Shown here: one piece after another, positions 1-11,800 of the stretch
Numbering within the stretch: the first letter of the stretch is position 1
Layout: each line of letters starts with the position of its first letter
DNA from: Scilla litardierei
Lineage: Eukaryota; Streptophyta; Magnoliopsida; Asparagales; Asparagaceae
Direction of reading: 5' to 3'
Length of the DNA: 64,000 bases
NCBI GenBank assembly: GCA_030789695.1
Contig: CM061142.1
Location: 160,768,391-160,832,390, forward strand
The notes under the pieces: generated by a model
Seen by the model: only the letters and a program-made list of their open reading frames with translations
Database searches by the model: none
Told to the model about the DNA's origin: nothing
Made by a program: the position numbers and the translations under genes

Positions 1-47
1 CTCCTTCTGTAGGGCTGCCTGAAGACATCCCCGAGGAGTTCAGGCCG

Positions 48-873
48 ATGTTGCTGGGAGACCGATCCCCTCAGGCTCCCCTCGACTGTTTCAAGGAGGA
101 GCTTGTCACGACGAGGTTCCTGTTGAGACATGGGGACTCTGCTCTCCTCAACTGTAGGGCCGCCTCCCGCATCGCCGATAATGCGACCCTTCCACGGGAC
201 AGGGCCGTCGTGGAAGGGATTGATTATGAACGGCTTGCATCAATAGCCGTCCATGCCAGCTTCCAGGTGACTATCATATGGGCCTCTATTAATGCCAATA
301 TCAGCACATATGCTGACGGTCGGATGTTGTGTGCAAGCTCTTGTGGCTACAGCAGCGTTGCGTCGTCAAGCCTTGGAGGTGGACAATTACGGTGTCACTC
401 TGGAGGCCGTTAGGTCAAGGGTGGAGAAGTCCCAAGCTAAGCTGGAAAAAGTCATCCGCCTCTCCGAGACGAGGTCGTTGATCGTTGAGAAACTCAAGCG
501 AGAGCTCAGCGAGTCCCGTAGGAAGGAGGCGTAACAGATCGCCTTAAGAGAGCAAGCAGAGAATGCTCTGCTGGAGGAAAGAGTCGAAGCTGACGTCATT
601 TCAGAGAATGCGTTCTGAGATTTTTCGGACATGTTACCCGACTTTGATGAGCTATATAAGCAGGGCTACGAGCGATGCCGACTGGAGATGAGGAATCGAT
701 TCCCTGAGCTCTCTGCAGAGATTGAACTGATTCCGGTGATATTTTTGGACCTCGACGAGGATGAGTCTAGCCAATGTGATGATGAGTCGCACCGAGGCAT
801 GGAGGAGGCTGCTCCCGTGGATGAGGCTGCCACTATGGCTGGCGACAAAGCTAGAGCGGTTGCTACGGGGTAG
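48..873 (+). pseudogene. Decayed transposon-encoded coiled-coil protein, C-terminal part
   Basis: Three open stretches (48-413, 292-534, 631-873) look like one broken reading frame. The last two share a frame and are separated by TAA at 532-534 and a TGA near 616. A frameshift near 270-300 joins the first to them. The middle part is Lys/Glu/Arg-rich and coiled-coil-like. The end carries the motif YKQGYERCRLEMRNRFPEL followed by an acidic tail (DLDEDESSQCDDE). I recognise this pattern from C-termini of uncharacterised ORFs in plant LTR elements, but I cannot assign a function. The start lies outside the window. It is the oldest layer here and is continued by sequence beyond 46286. Confidence 0.5.
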
Positions 874-974
874 CCGGAGCCCACGACCGCGTTGGAGGGA
901 GATCAATGGCCTGAACGTCCGATGTAAGATCTGGCCTCCCATTTTTGAATGTATATAAGGGGGTCATATAAGTG
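874..974 (+). other. Non-coding 3' flank of the outer repeat
   Basis: Short AT-rich stretch after the decayed ORF, with TATATAAGGGGG at about 951-962. It runs into the target site of the copia array. Once the array and one TSD copy are removed it is continuous with 46287 onward, so it belongs to the same outer repeat. Nothing else is recognisable. Confidence 0.5.
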
Positions 975-979
975 AAAAC
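975..979. repeat. Target-site duplication AAAAC, left copy
   Basis: AAAAC directly precedes the TGTAGG start of the left LTR. The same five bases occur at 46282-46286, directly after the CCAACA end of the rightmost LTR. The match shows that these two distant LTR ends belong to one insertion event. Confidence 0.85.
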
Positions 980-2309
980 TGTAGGATCTAAATAGGGCCT
1001 AGAGGGGGGTGAATAGGCCGATGACCAAATTATCGCGAGATAAAAATATTTAAGTCTAATTAAAAACAAATAAGTAAAAACAATAGTAAAGCAAATCACA
1101 ACAACCAGAACAAGCATACGACACAGCTGATTAACGTGGTTCGATCTCCCATGACCTAAATCCACCCCGGAACAACATCACTAAAAATTGTTTCTTTAAG
1201 TAGTTACAGTCACACAAGATTAGAGCCCCAATTCTAACCACTCTGACTAACCCTAGCTCACCAAAGCCCAAAAAGATAACAATACGTATGATGCTCTCCC
1301 AATCTGATATGTCCCAACAACTCGGATTACCCAAAACAATTTAGCGGAAGAAAGTATAAAACCCAAAAAGCAATGACATATACAATAACGTATTCACAAT
1401 AATAAAAGATCAAGAGTTTAGAAAGCTCATTTGTGAAGATCCCTCTGGTTGTCATCTTTCAGCATATCAGTAGCTCTGCAACGCTTCTTTCGGAATGTCC
1501 ATCGGAGGTCTGTATAGGAAGTAGTCGCTGTCCCCGTGAGAGTAGTCGGTAGAAGCTCCTCGATCAACATGATGCCATTTAATGCACATGAGGAACTGGC
1601 TACCCAACTTGCTATCAATACGTCGGGGATGAAGTCATGGTCGCAACGCCGTAAACGGTGCTCAATTTGGATCTCTAGAACTCCACTTATTGATAAAAAT
1701 GTGAAGAGTGTACATCGGTTTATATAGGATTAAGCTTAACGGGTTTTGTTACTGTTCCAAAGGATCCATACCCACAAAAATCACGTTTAAAATAAGCTTA
1801 ACGGGTCGCATCTGAAACCCGTTGTCGACACAAATCTCTGCCGTTGGATCAAGCGGGATTCGATGAGAGTGTGCCACGTGGTCATCAAAAGTCGTGCAGC
1901 GGCACCCGCCCGCTTTGACCCGGACCCGCGTGTGTCGACACCGTCTGATCATCGCGTGGACGGCTGAGATGGGTCCATGTCGATGCGGATTTCGAACAGC
2001 GGCGCCTGCCATCTGCGACTTCGCCCGCTTGGTTGGTGTCCGTTGGATCTCGATCGAGTGGCTGACAAGCGACCATGTCGCCCCGCTTCGAGCGACCGTC
2101 AGATGCGGGATGGACGGTTCGGATGAGGCCATGTTGGTCGATATTTAGCTGCGTTGAAGCCGTATACTACAACAGTCACATATGTCGATTTTCCAGTGTA
2201 TGTTTGATGTATTCTTGAGTATTTGGGCACCAAATAAATCAAATAAATTCTGCAAAAAATTCTCAAAAATCTCAGAGCCCCATGTATACATGTTAGAATT
2301 GTTTCACCC
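980..2309 (-). repeat. Element 1 left LTR, truncated
   Basis: Matches the middle and right LTRs from TGTAGGATCTAAATAGGGCC to the bases GTTTCACC, then breaks. About 375 bp of the LTR and about 1.15 kb of internal sequence present in copy B (roughly 28406-29937) are missing. The join at 2308-2310 falls on a shared CC. A - strand TATA box lies at 1719-1726 (TTTATATA on +). Confidence 0.85.
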
Positions 2310-2327
2310 CAAAAAAATATTTTCACT

Positions 2328-2927
2328 CTAAACATGATCAATAATGCCCAGTTCTAGACGTAGACGACAAAAGCGATCTTCTAGCAAATGTTGTATAAAG
2401 ATATCTGCCAACTGAGAATTAGTAGAAATATATTCAATGGATACATCCTCTTTTACCAAATGATCTCTAAGGAAATGATGTCTTACGTCTATGTGTTTTG
2501 TTCGAGAGTAATGAACAGGATTGTTAGAAATATCTATAGCACTCTTACTATCACATCTTAATGGAACTTTTCTAAGATCCAAACTGTAGTCAGACAGGGT
2601 TTGCATCATCCAAAGTACTTGGACACAGCAACTGCCAATGGCAATATACTCAGCTTTAGTAGTGGATAAATCAACACTGTTCTGCTTACGACTAGACCAA
2701 GAAACTAATGAATGTCCTAGCATAAAACATGTTCCACTAGTGCTCTTTCTATCAATCATACTACCAGCATAATCAGCGTCATCAAATCCAATTAAATCAA
2801 ATAAACCACATGAAGGATACCAAAGGCCTAAAGAAGGTGTGTGAATCAAATACCTAAAGATCCTTTTTTTGGCAATTAAGTGTCTCTTTCGGACAAGCTT
2901 GAAAACGTGCACACAAACATACAGCAA
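2328..2927 (-). pseudogene. Copia RNase H, copy A
   Basis: Runs from the end of RT through RNase H to the polyprotein C-terminus (ending RLELGIIDHV). Visible RNase H signatures are DADYAGSMIDRKSTSG, the acidic residue in KAEYIA, and CDSKSAIDISNNPVHYSRTKHID. The role is removal of the RNA strand during reverse transcription in the virus-like particle. Near the C-terminus copy A has LADIFIQHLLEDRF where copy B has LADIFTKPLPEDFF, the family consensus, so copy A has drifted. It lies next to the truncated LTR with no polypurine tract left between them. Confidence 0.85.
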
Positions 2928-3830
2928 ACATTATATCGGGCCTAGATGCTGTTAAATAAAGGAGAGAGCCAATCATACCTCGATAAAGCTTTTGATCCAC
3001 GTCGATTCCTTTTTCATCCTTTTCCAGCTTCGTTGTGGGACTTATTGGAGTTCCAATTCCTTTTGCCTTCTCCATCCCAAACTTTTTCAATAGTTCTCTG
3101 ATATACTTGGTTTGTGATAAGAAGATGCCTTCTTCAGTTTGCTTGACTAGGAATCCCAAAAAGCACTTCAGTTCTCCAACAAGGCTCATCTCAAATTGAT
3201 CATGCATGACCTTCTCAAACTTTTGACATAAAAGATCATCAGTAGCACCATAAATAATATCATCAACATATATTTGTACGATGAGAAACTGATTATGATC
3301 ATGCAAAATAAAAAGTGTGTTATCTGCACTACCCTTTTTAAAATCATTTTCCAAAAGATAAGCACTAAGGTGATCATACGAAGCTCTAGGAGCTTGCTTA
3401 AGACCATATAACGCTTTTTGAAGTTTAAAAACATGATGTGGAAAATCATGACTTTCAAAACCAGGGGTTGTTCAACAAACACATCTTCTTTCAGGTACCC
3501 ATTCAAGAATGCACTTTTAACATCCATCTGTTTAAGCTTGAGTTTCTTATAACTTACAAATGCTAGTAAAATTCTTATAGCTTCCAATCTAGCAACTGAT
3601 GCAAAAGTTTCATCAGCATCTATGCCTTCAATTGATTATACCCTTTAGCAACCAATCTAGCCTTATTCCTGATTACTCTTCCAGATTCATCAAGCTTGTT
3701 TTTATATATCCATTTGGTACCTATAATAGGATAATCTTTGGGTCGTGGCACTAAAGTCCAAACATTATTTCTATCAAATTCATTCAATTCATCATGCATA
3801 GCCATTACCAACTTTCCTCAATCAAAGCAG
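2854..3830 (-). pseudogene. Copia reverse transcriptase, copy A, frameshifted
   Basis: Three pieces make up one RT. 3620-3811 carries the N-terminal [10 protein letters not shown] and RLVAKGYNQ. 3186-3587 carries [21 protein letters not shown]. 2854-3354 carries the catalytic YVDD ([14 protein letters not shown]). Frame changes separate them near 3640 and near 3470. The second coincides with GAACAACCCCTGG, where the family sequence needs one more C. Copy B has the same deletion. RT would copy element RNA to DNA from the tRNA primer at 27082-27093. Confidence 0.85.
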
Positions 3831-4029
3831 ATTCAATAGTCTTTGGCTCAATTTCGGATATAAAATCCCCATGAATGCATAAAGCACAAAGATTACTTTA
3901 AGAGGAACGAGTTCGTATACCTGCCGTGGGTGCTCCAATGATCAGTTCAGGTGGATGATTTGGATTGTATCTCAGCACTCCACTATTCAGTGGTTCTTCC
4001 TCTTGGTTCTCTCTTTTTTCAGTAGGTTC

Positions 4030-5086
4030 TTATGCTTGACTTGGTTCAGCGGTGTCCCTTTCACCGCTATCATTCTCTGCAATTGCATCGCCGTCAGTTT
4101 CCCTGCAATTCAAAGAATTATTTTCAGTTTCATCAAATTTAACATTAATTGATTCAACAATAGTCAAAGTGCGTTTATTATAAATCATGTAAGCTTTTCT
4201 CCTTGACGAGTATCCTATAAGCACTCCTTCATCTGATTTGGATTCAAATGTACCAAGTTGATCTCCAGTGTTTAATATGAAACATCTGCATCCAAATACT
4301 CTAAAATATGAAATATTAGGAGTCTTTCCATGCCAAAGTTTATAAGCAGTTTTCTTCACTATTGGTCTCAGCATGACTCTATTACACACATAACAAGCAG
4401 TATTTATTGCCTCGGCCCAAAAAGACATAGGCAATTCATACTCATTCAACATAGTTCTAGCCATTTCTTTTAAAGTCATATTCTTTCTTTCAACTACTCC
4501 ATTTTTGTTGCGTTGTTCTAGGAGAAGAAAATTCATGCATAATTCCTTTTTCTAAACAAAAGTTTTCAAAGATTATATTTTCAAATTCTCCTCCAAGATC
4601 ACTTCTAATTTTTATAATTGAAACATTTTTCTCATTTGAAACTTGATTGCAAAAGTTTTGAAAGTTTCCAAAAGAGTCTGACTTTTTGGCTAAGAAATAA
4701 ACCAATGTAAATCTTGAAAAATCATCGACCAATACTAAGCAAAACCTCTTTCCATTTAAACTAGCAACATCAGTTGGTCCAAATAAATCCATGTGAATTA
4801 ATTCTAAGATGCGTGTAGTTGCTATTTCCCTCATTCCTGTAAAGGTAGATCGAGTTTGCTTATCTTTCATGCATGCTACGCACAGCATACTATTCTCGTG
4901 TTTCTGATGCGGCAGCCCTCTTACTAGATTTCTGTTCTCAAGTTTCTGCAACAACTTTATTCCAGCATGTGCCAATCCTCTGTGACATAGTGTTGCCTCG
5001 TCTTCCCTGCCAATCAAACATTTAGCTATTGTTAGTTCTTCAATAATAAGTGTATAAACATTATTTTTCCTATTAGCCATAATCAA
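4030..5086 (-). pseudogene. Copia integrase, copy A, frameshifted
   Basis: The N-terminal piece (4490-5086) has the pre-integrase zinc-binding region (LCHRGLAHAGIKLLQKL, CVACMKDKQTRS) and two catalytic acidic positions (HMDLFGPT and IRSDLGGEFEN). A frameshift near 4500 separates it from 4030-4536, which starts at VVERKN with the third acidic residue and continues through FWAEAINTACYVCNR and GYSSRRKAY. The ORF ends in AEPSQA followed by TAA, and copy B has the same stop. Integrase joins element cDNA to host DNA, making the 5-bp TSD. Confidence 0.85.
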
Positions 5087-5669
5087 AACATTACCAGTGA
5101 CAGTATAATGATTTTACAAAATTTTGCATCAAATACTACGTTCATACCTTTGTCACAAAGCAGGCTAATAGAGATGAGGTTGTGTTTAAGATTTTCAACC
5201 CATAGGACATCCTTCAGTTGAAAAGTGTCGTTACCTACAACACCATTTCCAATTACCTTGCATTTTCCATTGTTCCCAAGTGTAACACTTCCTCCTTCTT
5301 GCTTTATGAGGCTAAGGAACTTGTCATAACTTCCTGTCATGTGTCTTAAGCAGCCAGGATCCAAATACCACTCACACTTTTGTTCCTTAGCCAAGCTTTG
5401 CACCTTTACATAAGAAAAACAAGACATGTGTGACCTAGGCAACCAAATAGGTCCACGATGGTTAGTGATAGTGCCTTTAGGAACCCATACTTTTTTAAAC
5501 TTGATTTTCTTGTTTCCATACAAACAGTTCCTATATGAATGATCAATAGAACCGCATGTATAACATTTAGCATAAGCAGGTTTCCTTTTAACAGTCCTAT
5601 TGTGAACAATCTTCTTTTCAGCGTAATGATTTCCATATCCTAGACCTTGTCTATTGTTTCCATGAGATT
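5083..5669 (-). pseudogene. Second zinc knuckle and copia protease, copy A
   Basis: The 5406-5636 piece in its true frame contains a second CCHC knuckle (CYTCGSIDHSYRNC). The 5083-5523 frame then holds the protease start WYLDPGCLRHMTG. The family active site is D-S/T-G and here the serine is proline, so the enzyme is probably dead. The rest (GSVTLGNNGKCKVIGNGVVG, LKHNLISISLLCDKGMNVVF) is the protease-to-integrase linker. Element 2 is inserted at 5669/5670, inside the gag-to-PR linker, and the gag half lies at 25526-27050. Confidence 0.8.
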
Positions 5670-7065
5670 TGTAGGAGAATAATGCCCTTTAGGCTATTTA
5701 TCTCTATGTGAATAGCACAAACGTCTTGTTCGAAATAACAGTAAGCTGTTTGGTAATGATTTATCTAAGTTATATTATAATGTAGTTAACATTAGACATT
5801 AACTTAGGTAAGGTCCTGAGACTTTATGCAAGGTCAAACAGGTATCGAGATGAGTATCTCGATCATGGAGAAATGTTTGACCGTCTGTAGCATAAGTCTA
5901 AAAGGGTTCGTGGTCGTAGATGTTTCGAGACAAGGATATCGAAACATCGGATAGACCATTGTGTCTTAGTCTTCACCGTTTAGCGGCGGTGATGATCTCA
6001 TGATCGTTCGACTTGGCGAAGTCGGAGACGAGACACAGGTGCTCATTTAAGAATGAGTTCACTGAACGATCCACAGGAGTTATCATATGGTTACGTTGAC
6101 CAATCTGTTAATGATAACTCTTAGTGATGAAAGGTTAGTTGGTCTTTTGACTTGAGGTCATTTTATGAACCTGTGCGTGAACAGTGCCATTTAGATCACT
6201 GACCTGACTTCGAGGCTAGGCCTGTTGAAAGGTCTTTGATTGGGTGTCACTTGAAGCGTATGCGGAGAGTAGTGGCCAAGACAGGATTCGTCTCTCCCGG
6301 TCAATGGGAGTTAGTGTCGTAGAGTTAGTTCGGTCTTTAGTTAAATCTCTGCGCTGAGTATGTTGGAAGAAGTCCAACATTAGTTGACTAAAGATCGATA
6401 GAAACTAACCGGAGTCAAGTTATTGGGGTTGACAGTTTGACCGTACCCTAGACTTGACCTACACGACATAGTTAAGACGAAGAGACTATAACTGCGGAAT
6501 TCATCCCGGAAACAGTTAAGTGGTCCCGAAAATACTCATGTCAATGAGTTAACCACATAATGATGATTCCTGAAGCAGGGGCGGCAACCACTGCTCGTGG
6601 TCACTACCGTATAGGGCTTCGAGCCCAACCTGTTGTAAGGGTCAGGCTGTAGGGTCTCACACAGAGTGCGATCTTCGTTTAGTAATAGGTAGAAATTAGT
6701 TAGGGAGAATATTTGTATTTGATGCAAAAGGATGGAATAATTGCATTTGATACAATAGGACAATTTAAGCTTAGATAGGGAAAAATTTGCATTTGATGCA
6801 AAAGAGATTAAATGTGTCTTAAATTGTTTAAAACAATATTTAATGAATTAAACGCAAGGAAAAGTTTACGGGTAAGACGGGAACGTCCCGTTCTAGACCC
6901 GGGTTCGAACGGCGTCCAAATCGGACGCCAGATGCCCAAGATACGCTCAAAACAGACCCAAAGAATAAAGCCCACAACTTAAACTGCATTTGATGCAGAA
7001 TTAATTGTGTGGGGCAGCCTTGGGCCCGGCCCAATGGCCAGGCCACTGCAAAAATAAGAGAAAAG

Positions 7066-7157
7066 GGGGGGCGCCGCGTGGCGCCCCCCGATTGGCCAAA
7101 GCCAGGCGCCCTCTTGGGCGCCTGGCAGATACGCGGGCCCGGGCTTTGCCCGGGCCC
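7066..7157. other. Three consecutive GC-rich perfect hairpins in U3
   Basis: Stem GGGGGGCGCC (7066-7075) with its complement at 7080-7089, loop GCGT. Stem GCCAGGCGCCC (7101-7111) with 7116-7126, loop TCTT. Stem GGGCCCGGGC (7135-7144) with 7148-7157, loop TTT. All three stems are perfect. They recur in the 3' LTR at about 13669-13760, where the first loop is GTGT but every stem is intact. Confidence 0.85.
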
Positions 7158-7400
7158 GGGCAATTGCGTGCCCATGCGTTGCACGGTCTGCCATGCGTGC
7201 GCAGAGGCGCGTGCAGCGCACGTGCCTCGGGGCGCGTGCACTACACATGCCTGGCGCAGCGGGCCCCGCACGCAGCCCTAGGGCTGCGTGCCTCTTGCGA
7301 CGGCTGGGTTTATGCATTTGGGTGGGGGTTTTGGTGACTTTGGACACTCAATTGGAGGGTCAAACGACTTCCAATTGACGAACGATGTTTTCCTATGCGT

Positions 7401-7526
7401 TCACCGTTGAACGCCCTTCGTATTGATATGTTGTATCAATCATGAAGCTCAACGGTGAGTGAGTTAAAATTAACGGAAGTTTGCACTTTATGAAGTGCAA
7501 ACTAACTTGATTTTAATTAACTCAAA
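7401..7526. other. Two nested stem-loops just upstream of the TATA box
   Basis: The first has outer arms TCACCGTTGA (7401-7410) and TCAACGGTGA (7449-7458) enclosing inner stem ATTGATA/TATCAAT (7422-7428, 7434-7440). The second has inner stem AGTTTGCACTT/AAGTGCAAACT (7478-7488, 7493-7503, loop TATG), enclosed by GAGTTAA/TTAACTC-type outer arms (7461 and about 7520). They end about 50 bp before the TATA box. Confidence 0.75.
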
Positions 7527-7573
7527 TTAATAGTCACACATCGGATTTTGAGAAAAGGGGAGAGTCCGCCGCC

Positions 7574-7583
7574 TATATAAATA
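7574..7583 (+). promoter_or_regulatory. TATA box of element 2 5' LTR
   Basis: TATATAAATA followed by GGGG, in the context expected of a plant LTR promoter. The equivalent in the 3' LTR is at 14177-14186. Transcription would start roughly 30 bp downstream, which I infer and cannot see. Confidence 0.65.
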
Positions 7584-8212
7584 GGGGTCTGCTCTCCTCC
7601 TCAAAACTCGTCCCACGCTCTAGATCTGAGCGGCTCTCGTAAATGTTGGAGCACGCTCGGATCTAAGCTAAATTAATATTCTTCTATCTCCCTATAAATT
7701 TCTGCATTACTCCTGAGGGCTCTTGCAAAGCCGCAAAGGAGTTCGGATTCTGGATCCGAAATCTTGGCGAATGTTTCACTCGCGTGAAACTTTCTTCGGC
7801 GCGTGGTTGGCTCGGCGACACGGGATTGATCGCCTCGGGATGCGGAACGGTTCGAGAAGCGGTCCGGGGAGCGGTTCGAGAAGCGGTCCGGGGAGCGGTT
7901 CGAGGAGCAGCTCGGTGTGGGACGGGAGCAGCTCCGAAGACGGTGCGGAACATCTCGCTTGCTCCAGGGTTGAGATTCCGGGTATGTGTTTATTAGCATT
8001 AGTTTAATTTAATCGCAGTAGGCTAGATCCTTCTTGGGATGGTCAGACCCATCCCAAGTCGGCATAGATCTTGTTTTAGGGTCTTGGACCTTAGGGTTAC
8101 ATGTTAATTAGATTAACATGTTTATTTTTCCGCTGCTTTTCTGTCTATGTTCCGTCCGACTTAGGACGGGCATAGAGTTTTTGTGCCTTAAGGGTCATAG
8201 AAAACCCTACAG

Positions 8213-8226
8213 TGGTATCAAATCCT
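8213..8226 (+). promoter_or_regulatory. Primer binding site of element 2
   Basis: TGGTATCAAATCC, one base after the LTR end. The first eight bases match the 3' end complement of initiator tRNA-Met as used by plant copia elements. The following bases have changed from GAGCC, so priming may be weakened. Confidence 0.7.
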
Positions 8227-8261
8227 AGGTTTGCGTAGTCGATCTAGCACTGCGATTCTAT

Positions 8262-8845
8262 TAAACTTTAAAATGCTTTTTAAATACTTTGAAAAATGGT
8301 TTTAAAGTTATGAGATAATTTTAAAATAATTTTTTTTCCCGAATCTTTTAAAATGTTTTAAAATTTATGAGATAATTTTTTAAAACTGATTTTAAAATAA
8401 TTTTAGATGTTTAAATGTTTTATATGATAAAATTTTAAACATGGAATTTTAAAATGCTGTTTTTAAATTTATGTGATAAATTTAAAATTGATTTTAAGGC
8501 TTTAAGTTTATACGATAAGTTTAAAATGTTTTAGATGTTTAAAAATTGTATGTGATAAATTTTTGAACATGGAAAATTTTTAAAAGTGATGTTTTAAATT
8601 TATAAGATGATTTTAAAACTTATTCCAAAAGTATAAAATTTTTATGCGATAAATATTTTAAAGTAACATGCAATTTTGTGATTTTAAAACCAATTTTTTA
8701 TGAGATAAAACTAAAATGTTTTAAAATTATATTTTAAATTTAAATGTTAAATTAAAGTATGCATGTTAAACTTGTTTATTTGATAAACATTAGCTTATTT
8801 AATTGTTAAATAGTTGTACACTTTTATTTTATGCGATAAAATTAG
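8262..8845 (+). repeat. Degenerate ~50-bp tandem repeat with TATGNGATAA core
   Basis: Very AT-rich leader with eleven copies of a TATGNGATAA-like decamer at 8309, 8366, 8421, 8470, 8509, 8549, 8601, 8643, 8699, 8777 and 8830. The spacing is 39-78 bp, mostly near 50. The cores are better kept than the TTTAAA-rich spacers. It lies between the PBS and the rest of the internal region, where gag would be expected. Confidence 0.6.
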
Positions 8846-11800
8846 TGTTGCTTTATTTTAATGGCTAGTTCTTCTTGTCCCTTATTTGATAACACATGAC
8901 AACCCTTTAGGTTAGCCATTAAGAAATGATTAAAATTTATTACTTGAATTTTAATGACATGCTATGTTTTAATAAAACATTAACAACAATATAAGACCTA
9001 ATTCCTGATTAGGGTAGTCCTTTTAATGATTTTTTAATTATAAATGTTATGATATTAATTCTCATTAAAGGACTTCGTTTTTACCGTTGTTAATAATTTA
9101 TTAAAATCCTAATAACGATTAGGATAGCACATGAACCTTATAGTTGATAAGGACTTAATAAAAGTTATTAAACAAATCCTAAAATTTTGAATTTAAGGAT
9201 GCAACTAGTTGATAGGATTAATTAGTTGTTAATAAAAGCTGCTTAGTCTATGGCACAAATACAAAAATGACAAGCATCATTCAATGGACCATGATCCAGT
9301 CAATGTGCTTGGGTAAGAGTTCTGGATCACCCTTTAAGGGATAGTGATCCTGGCTTAGTCAATTCCCTGGCTGAGTTCCGCTGGACCGCAATGTCGCGAA
9401 TCATGATTGTATGACACCCTGGACTATATCTAAGTCAAATACGTTAATGATCCTTTTCAAGATTAGCCGTAGCCCTCCTTGTTTTAGGGGTTAGAAACTA
9501 TAGGACCTGTGTTATAGTTGTTGAGCTACACTCAAACTGTGACATGGCAACCCTATAGAAACCAACTCCTTAAATACATAAGATGAAATCTTGACTTGAC
9601 CCAAACCGATGTTGTTGTGAATACACCGAGCGCCGGCGTAAGTTAAGTCAACGATGTAGTCTGACTTGATGTAGTCTAAGACCTGACCCAAACCGACGTG
9701 TCGTGAATACACCGAGCGAAGGGGCAAGTCAGGCTAGACACGAAAACAAGGGTCCGACTTGACTAGACATTGTGATTTGGATGAGCACACTCATGATCAC
9801 AAATGGCTAGGGGCAAAAACCGATAAGAGAGTCATATCTGATATGATCGATGAAGAGTCATCTTCCGATCGCAGAGTCAAGCAACTTATTGAGCTACACT
9901 CAAGGTTGTTAGGCTCAAGGTGATTGGACCTCTTACCCATTAATTTTAATTCGATTAAATCGTTCGTTATTAAGATTTGAAACGATCGTAAAAATAGTGG
10001 GAGGATGTAGATAGATAAAAGCCATTCTACCTATATTTAATATTGAACGTATGCTAAACTAGGGCAAGACTATGTTTACCGAAGGAATCTAATTATAATA
10101 TTTTAATGGAATTAGTTAACTGGTCAAATAGGTTGATTGATTGAATATCAAGTTAAAAATCTAATTGATAGAATTAAAACTATATTCTTGTTGACATTAT
10201 TAATATTGACCTTATAAAAAAACAGACTTGAGAAATATGATTTCATTAAGTTCTGGGTCCAACAAATAAATTCACGCTATACGTCACTCATCTCTATATG
10301 AGGCAGCTTGAACATATAGGATATTTGAAATATGTTTCTCCCTATAACTTGTCGAGCTACCCTCAAGGTTGTATGGACAAACAATTTTGATCCGCAAAGT
10401 TCGAGAATTCGATCAAACTGTTTGAGTCGAATACGAGTGCATGAGCGGTGCAAGACTATGTATCCCAACCGGATCTTGAGACAAACAACTTCTTGAGCTA
10501 CACTCAAGATTTGCAACTCTCAGTCGTTTGGATACATGAGATGCTTGCATAGCTATTTATTTATGTTGGGCTATTTAATATCTAAATATGATTTAGAAAG
10601 GGAAGAAGGCACTCCGGAAAGTCAATCGAGTTAAATAGTTTAATTTATCATTAGTAAAGGCTTAAGTAGGAGGAAACGAAAATGTGACATATTTTGATGT
10701 CACGATTTCGTAATTATTGTTATACAAAAGGTTAACACATTTTGACGAATGTCGTCACCTTGCTTCTGAAGCAATGAGTAATATGTATAATGATAATATG
10801 TATATTAAATGTTAATATATATAAACACACAAGATAGTAGCTAACTTGTATGGCAAAATAGACTAGGCCGTATCGAGAGACTAAGCTTCACAAGTCACAT
10901 AAAGAGGGTTCTGACCTCTCGTATTATGAAGTCTACGGACACTTGTGAGTCTTATCCTCTTAGATATAATGGCCGAAACCCATCTGTGAGACAGTGGGAG
11001 AATGAGTTGTCGAACTCAGTCTGGTACATACCGATGTACCTGAGTTCTATATTAACCAAAATAAGTTATTCGTATATTTTATTAAGACACGTGTTTTTGA
11101 TGAAACACAAGTCTGATAAAATATAGAACGAAATGACTAAAGTATTTAAACTGATTCGATTGGATCGAATGGTCAAATACTTAGCTATATTAAATCTTGC
11201 GTAATTAAAAGAAAATATGATTTTCTCTCAGGTCAAGTCTGCTAACACATCCGTGTGTTAAAATATATGAATCACACTAAGTTAGACTTGGTGCGATCCA
11301 TAACCAGTGACTCTGAGCTAAGTCCTCCCTCTGGGTTAAGTCCCAGATAGTAATGCCTAGGTTTTGATAATGTTCTATGAGGACATTATCAATAAGATAT
11401 TCATTAAATCAATCATTATAAAGTTGTATAATTACTCGAATTTCATGAGACGAAGAGTCGAGTTAAACATCATAACTGATGATGACTCAGTCAACTTCTA
11501 GGATAAAATTCGGAGTAGTAACTCCGATTTAAAACTTGATGCAATCAGAAAAGGTCCGGTGCGTAAATAAATTTTGGAATTTAGTTTACGTGCACAAGGA
11601 AAATGTTTCTTCATTTTCTGCAAGTAAATCTTTAAGTTGAAAGGTTAGTGCAGAAAGGAAAATAGTGAAGTGCAATCATGTTTGGTCGAGAACGGCTTTT
11701 CATACTAATTCCTATAAACGGATTATGTTGAAACCGTCTCGCCAGCAGATGTGTACAGATATACTCGGACCAAACTCAATATGAAACGCTCAAGTTGACC

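Larger units (their letters stand above)
5670..8211 (+). repeat. Element 2 5' LTR
   Basis: 2542 bp, TG..CA ends. Matches 12283-14410 joined to 25146-25525 with scattered differences. U3 holds hairpins at 7066-7157 and 7401-7526, and a TATA box at 7574-7583. A 24-bp tandem repeat (GCGGTTCGAGAAGCGGTCCG plus four bases) spans about 7846-7915 in the presumed transcribed part and differs in copy number and sequence from the 3' LTR copy at 25181-25235. Confidence 0.88.

Noticed and set aside
6840..7378. Overlapping open frames on both strands in the element 2 LTR (and 13443-13981)
   Set aside because: They coincide with the GC hairpins, run on both strands and are repeated only because the LTR is repeated. 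No domain is visible.
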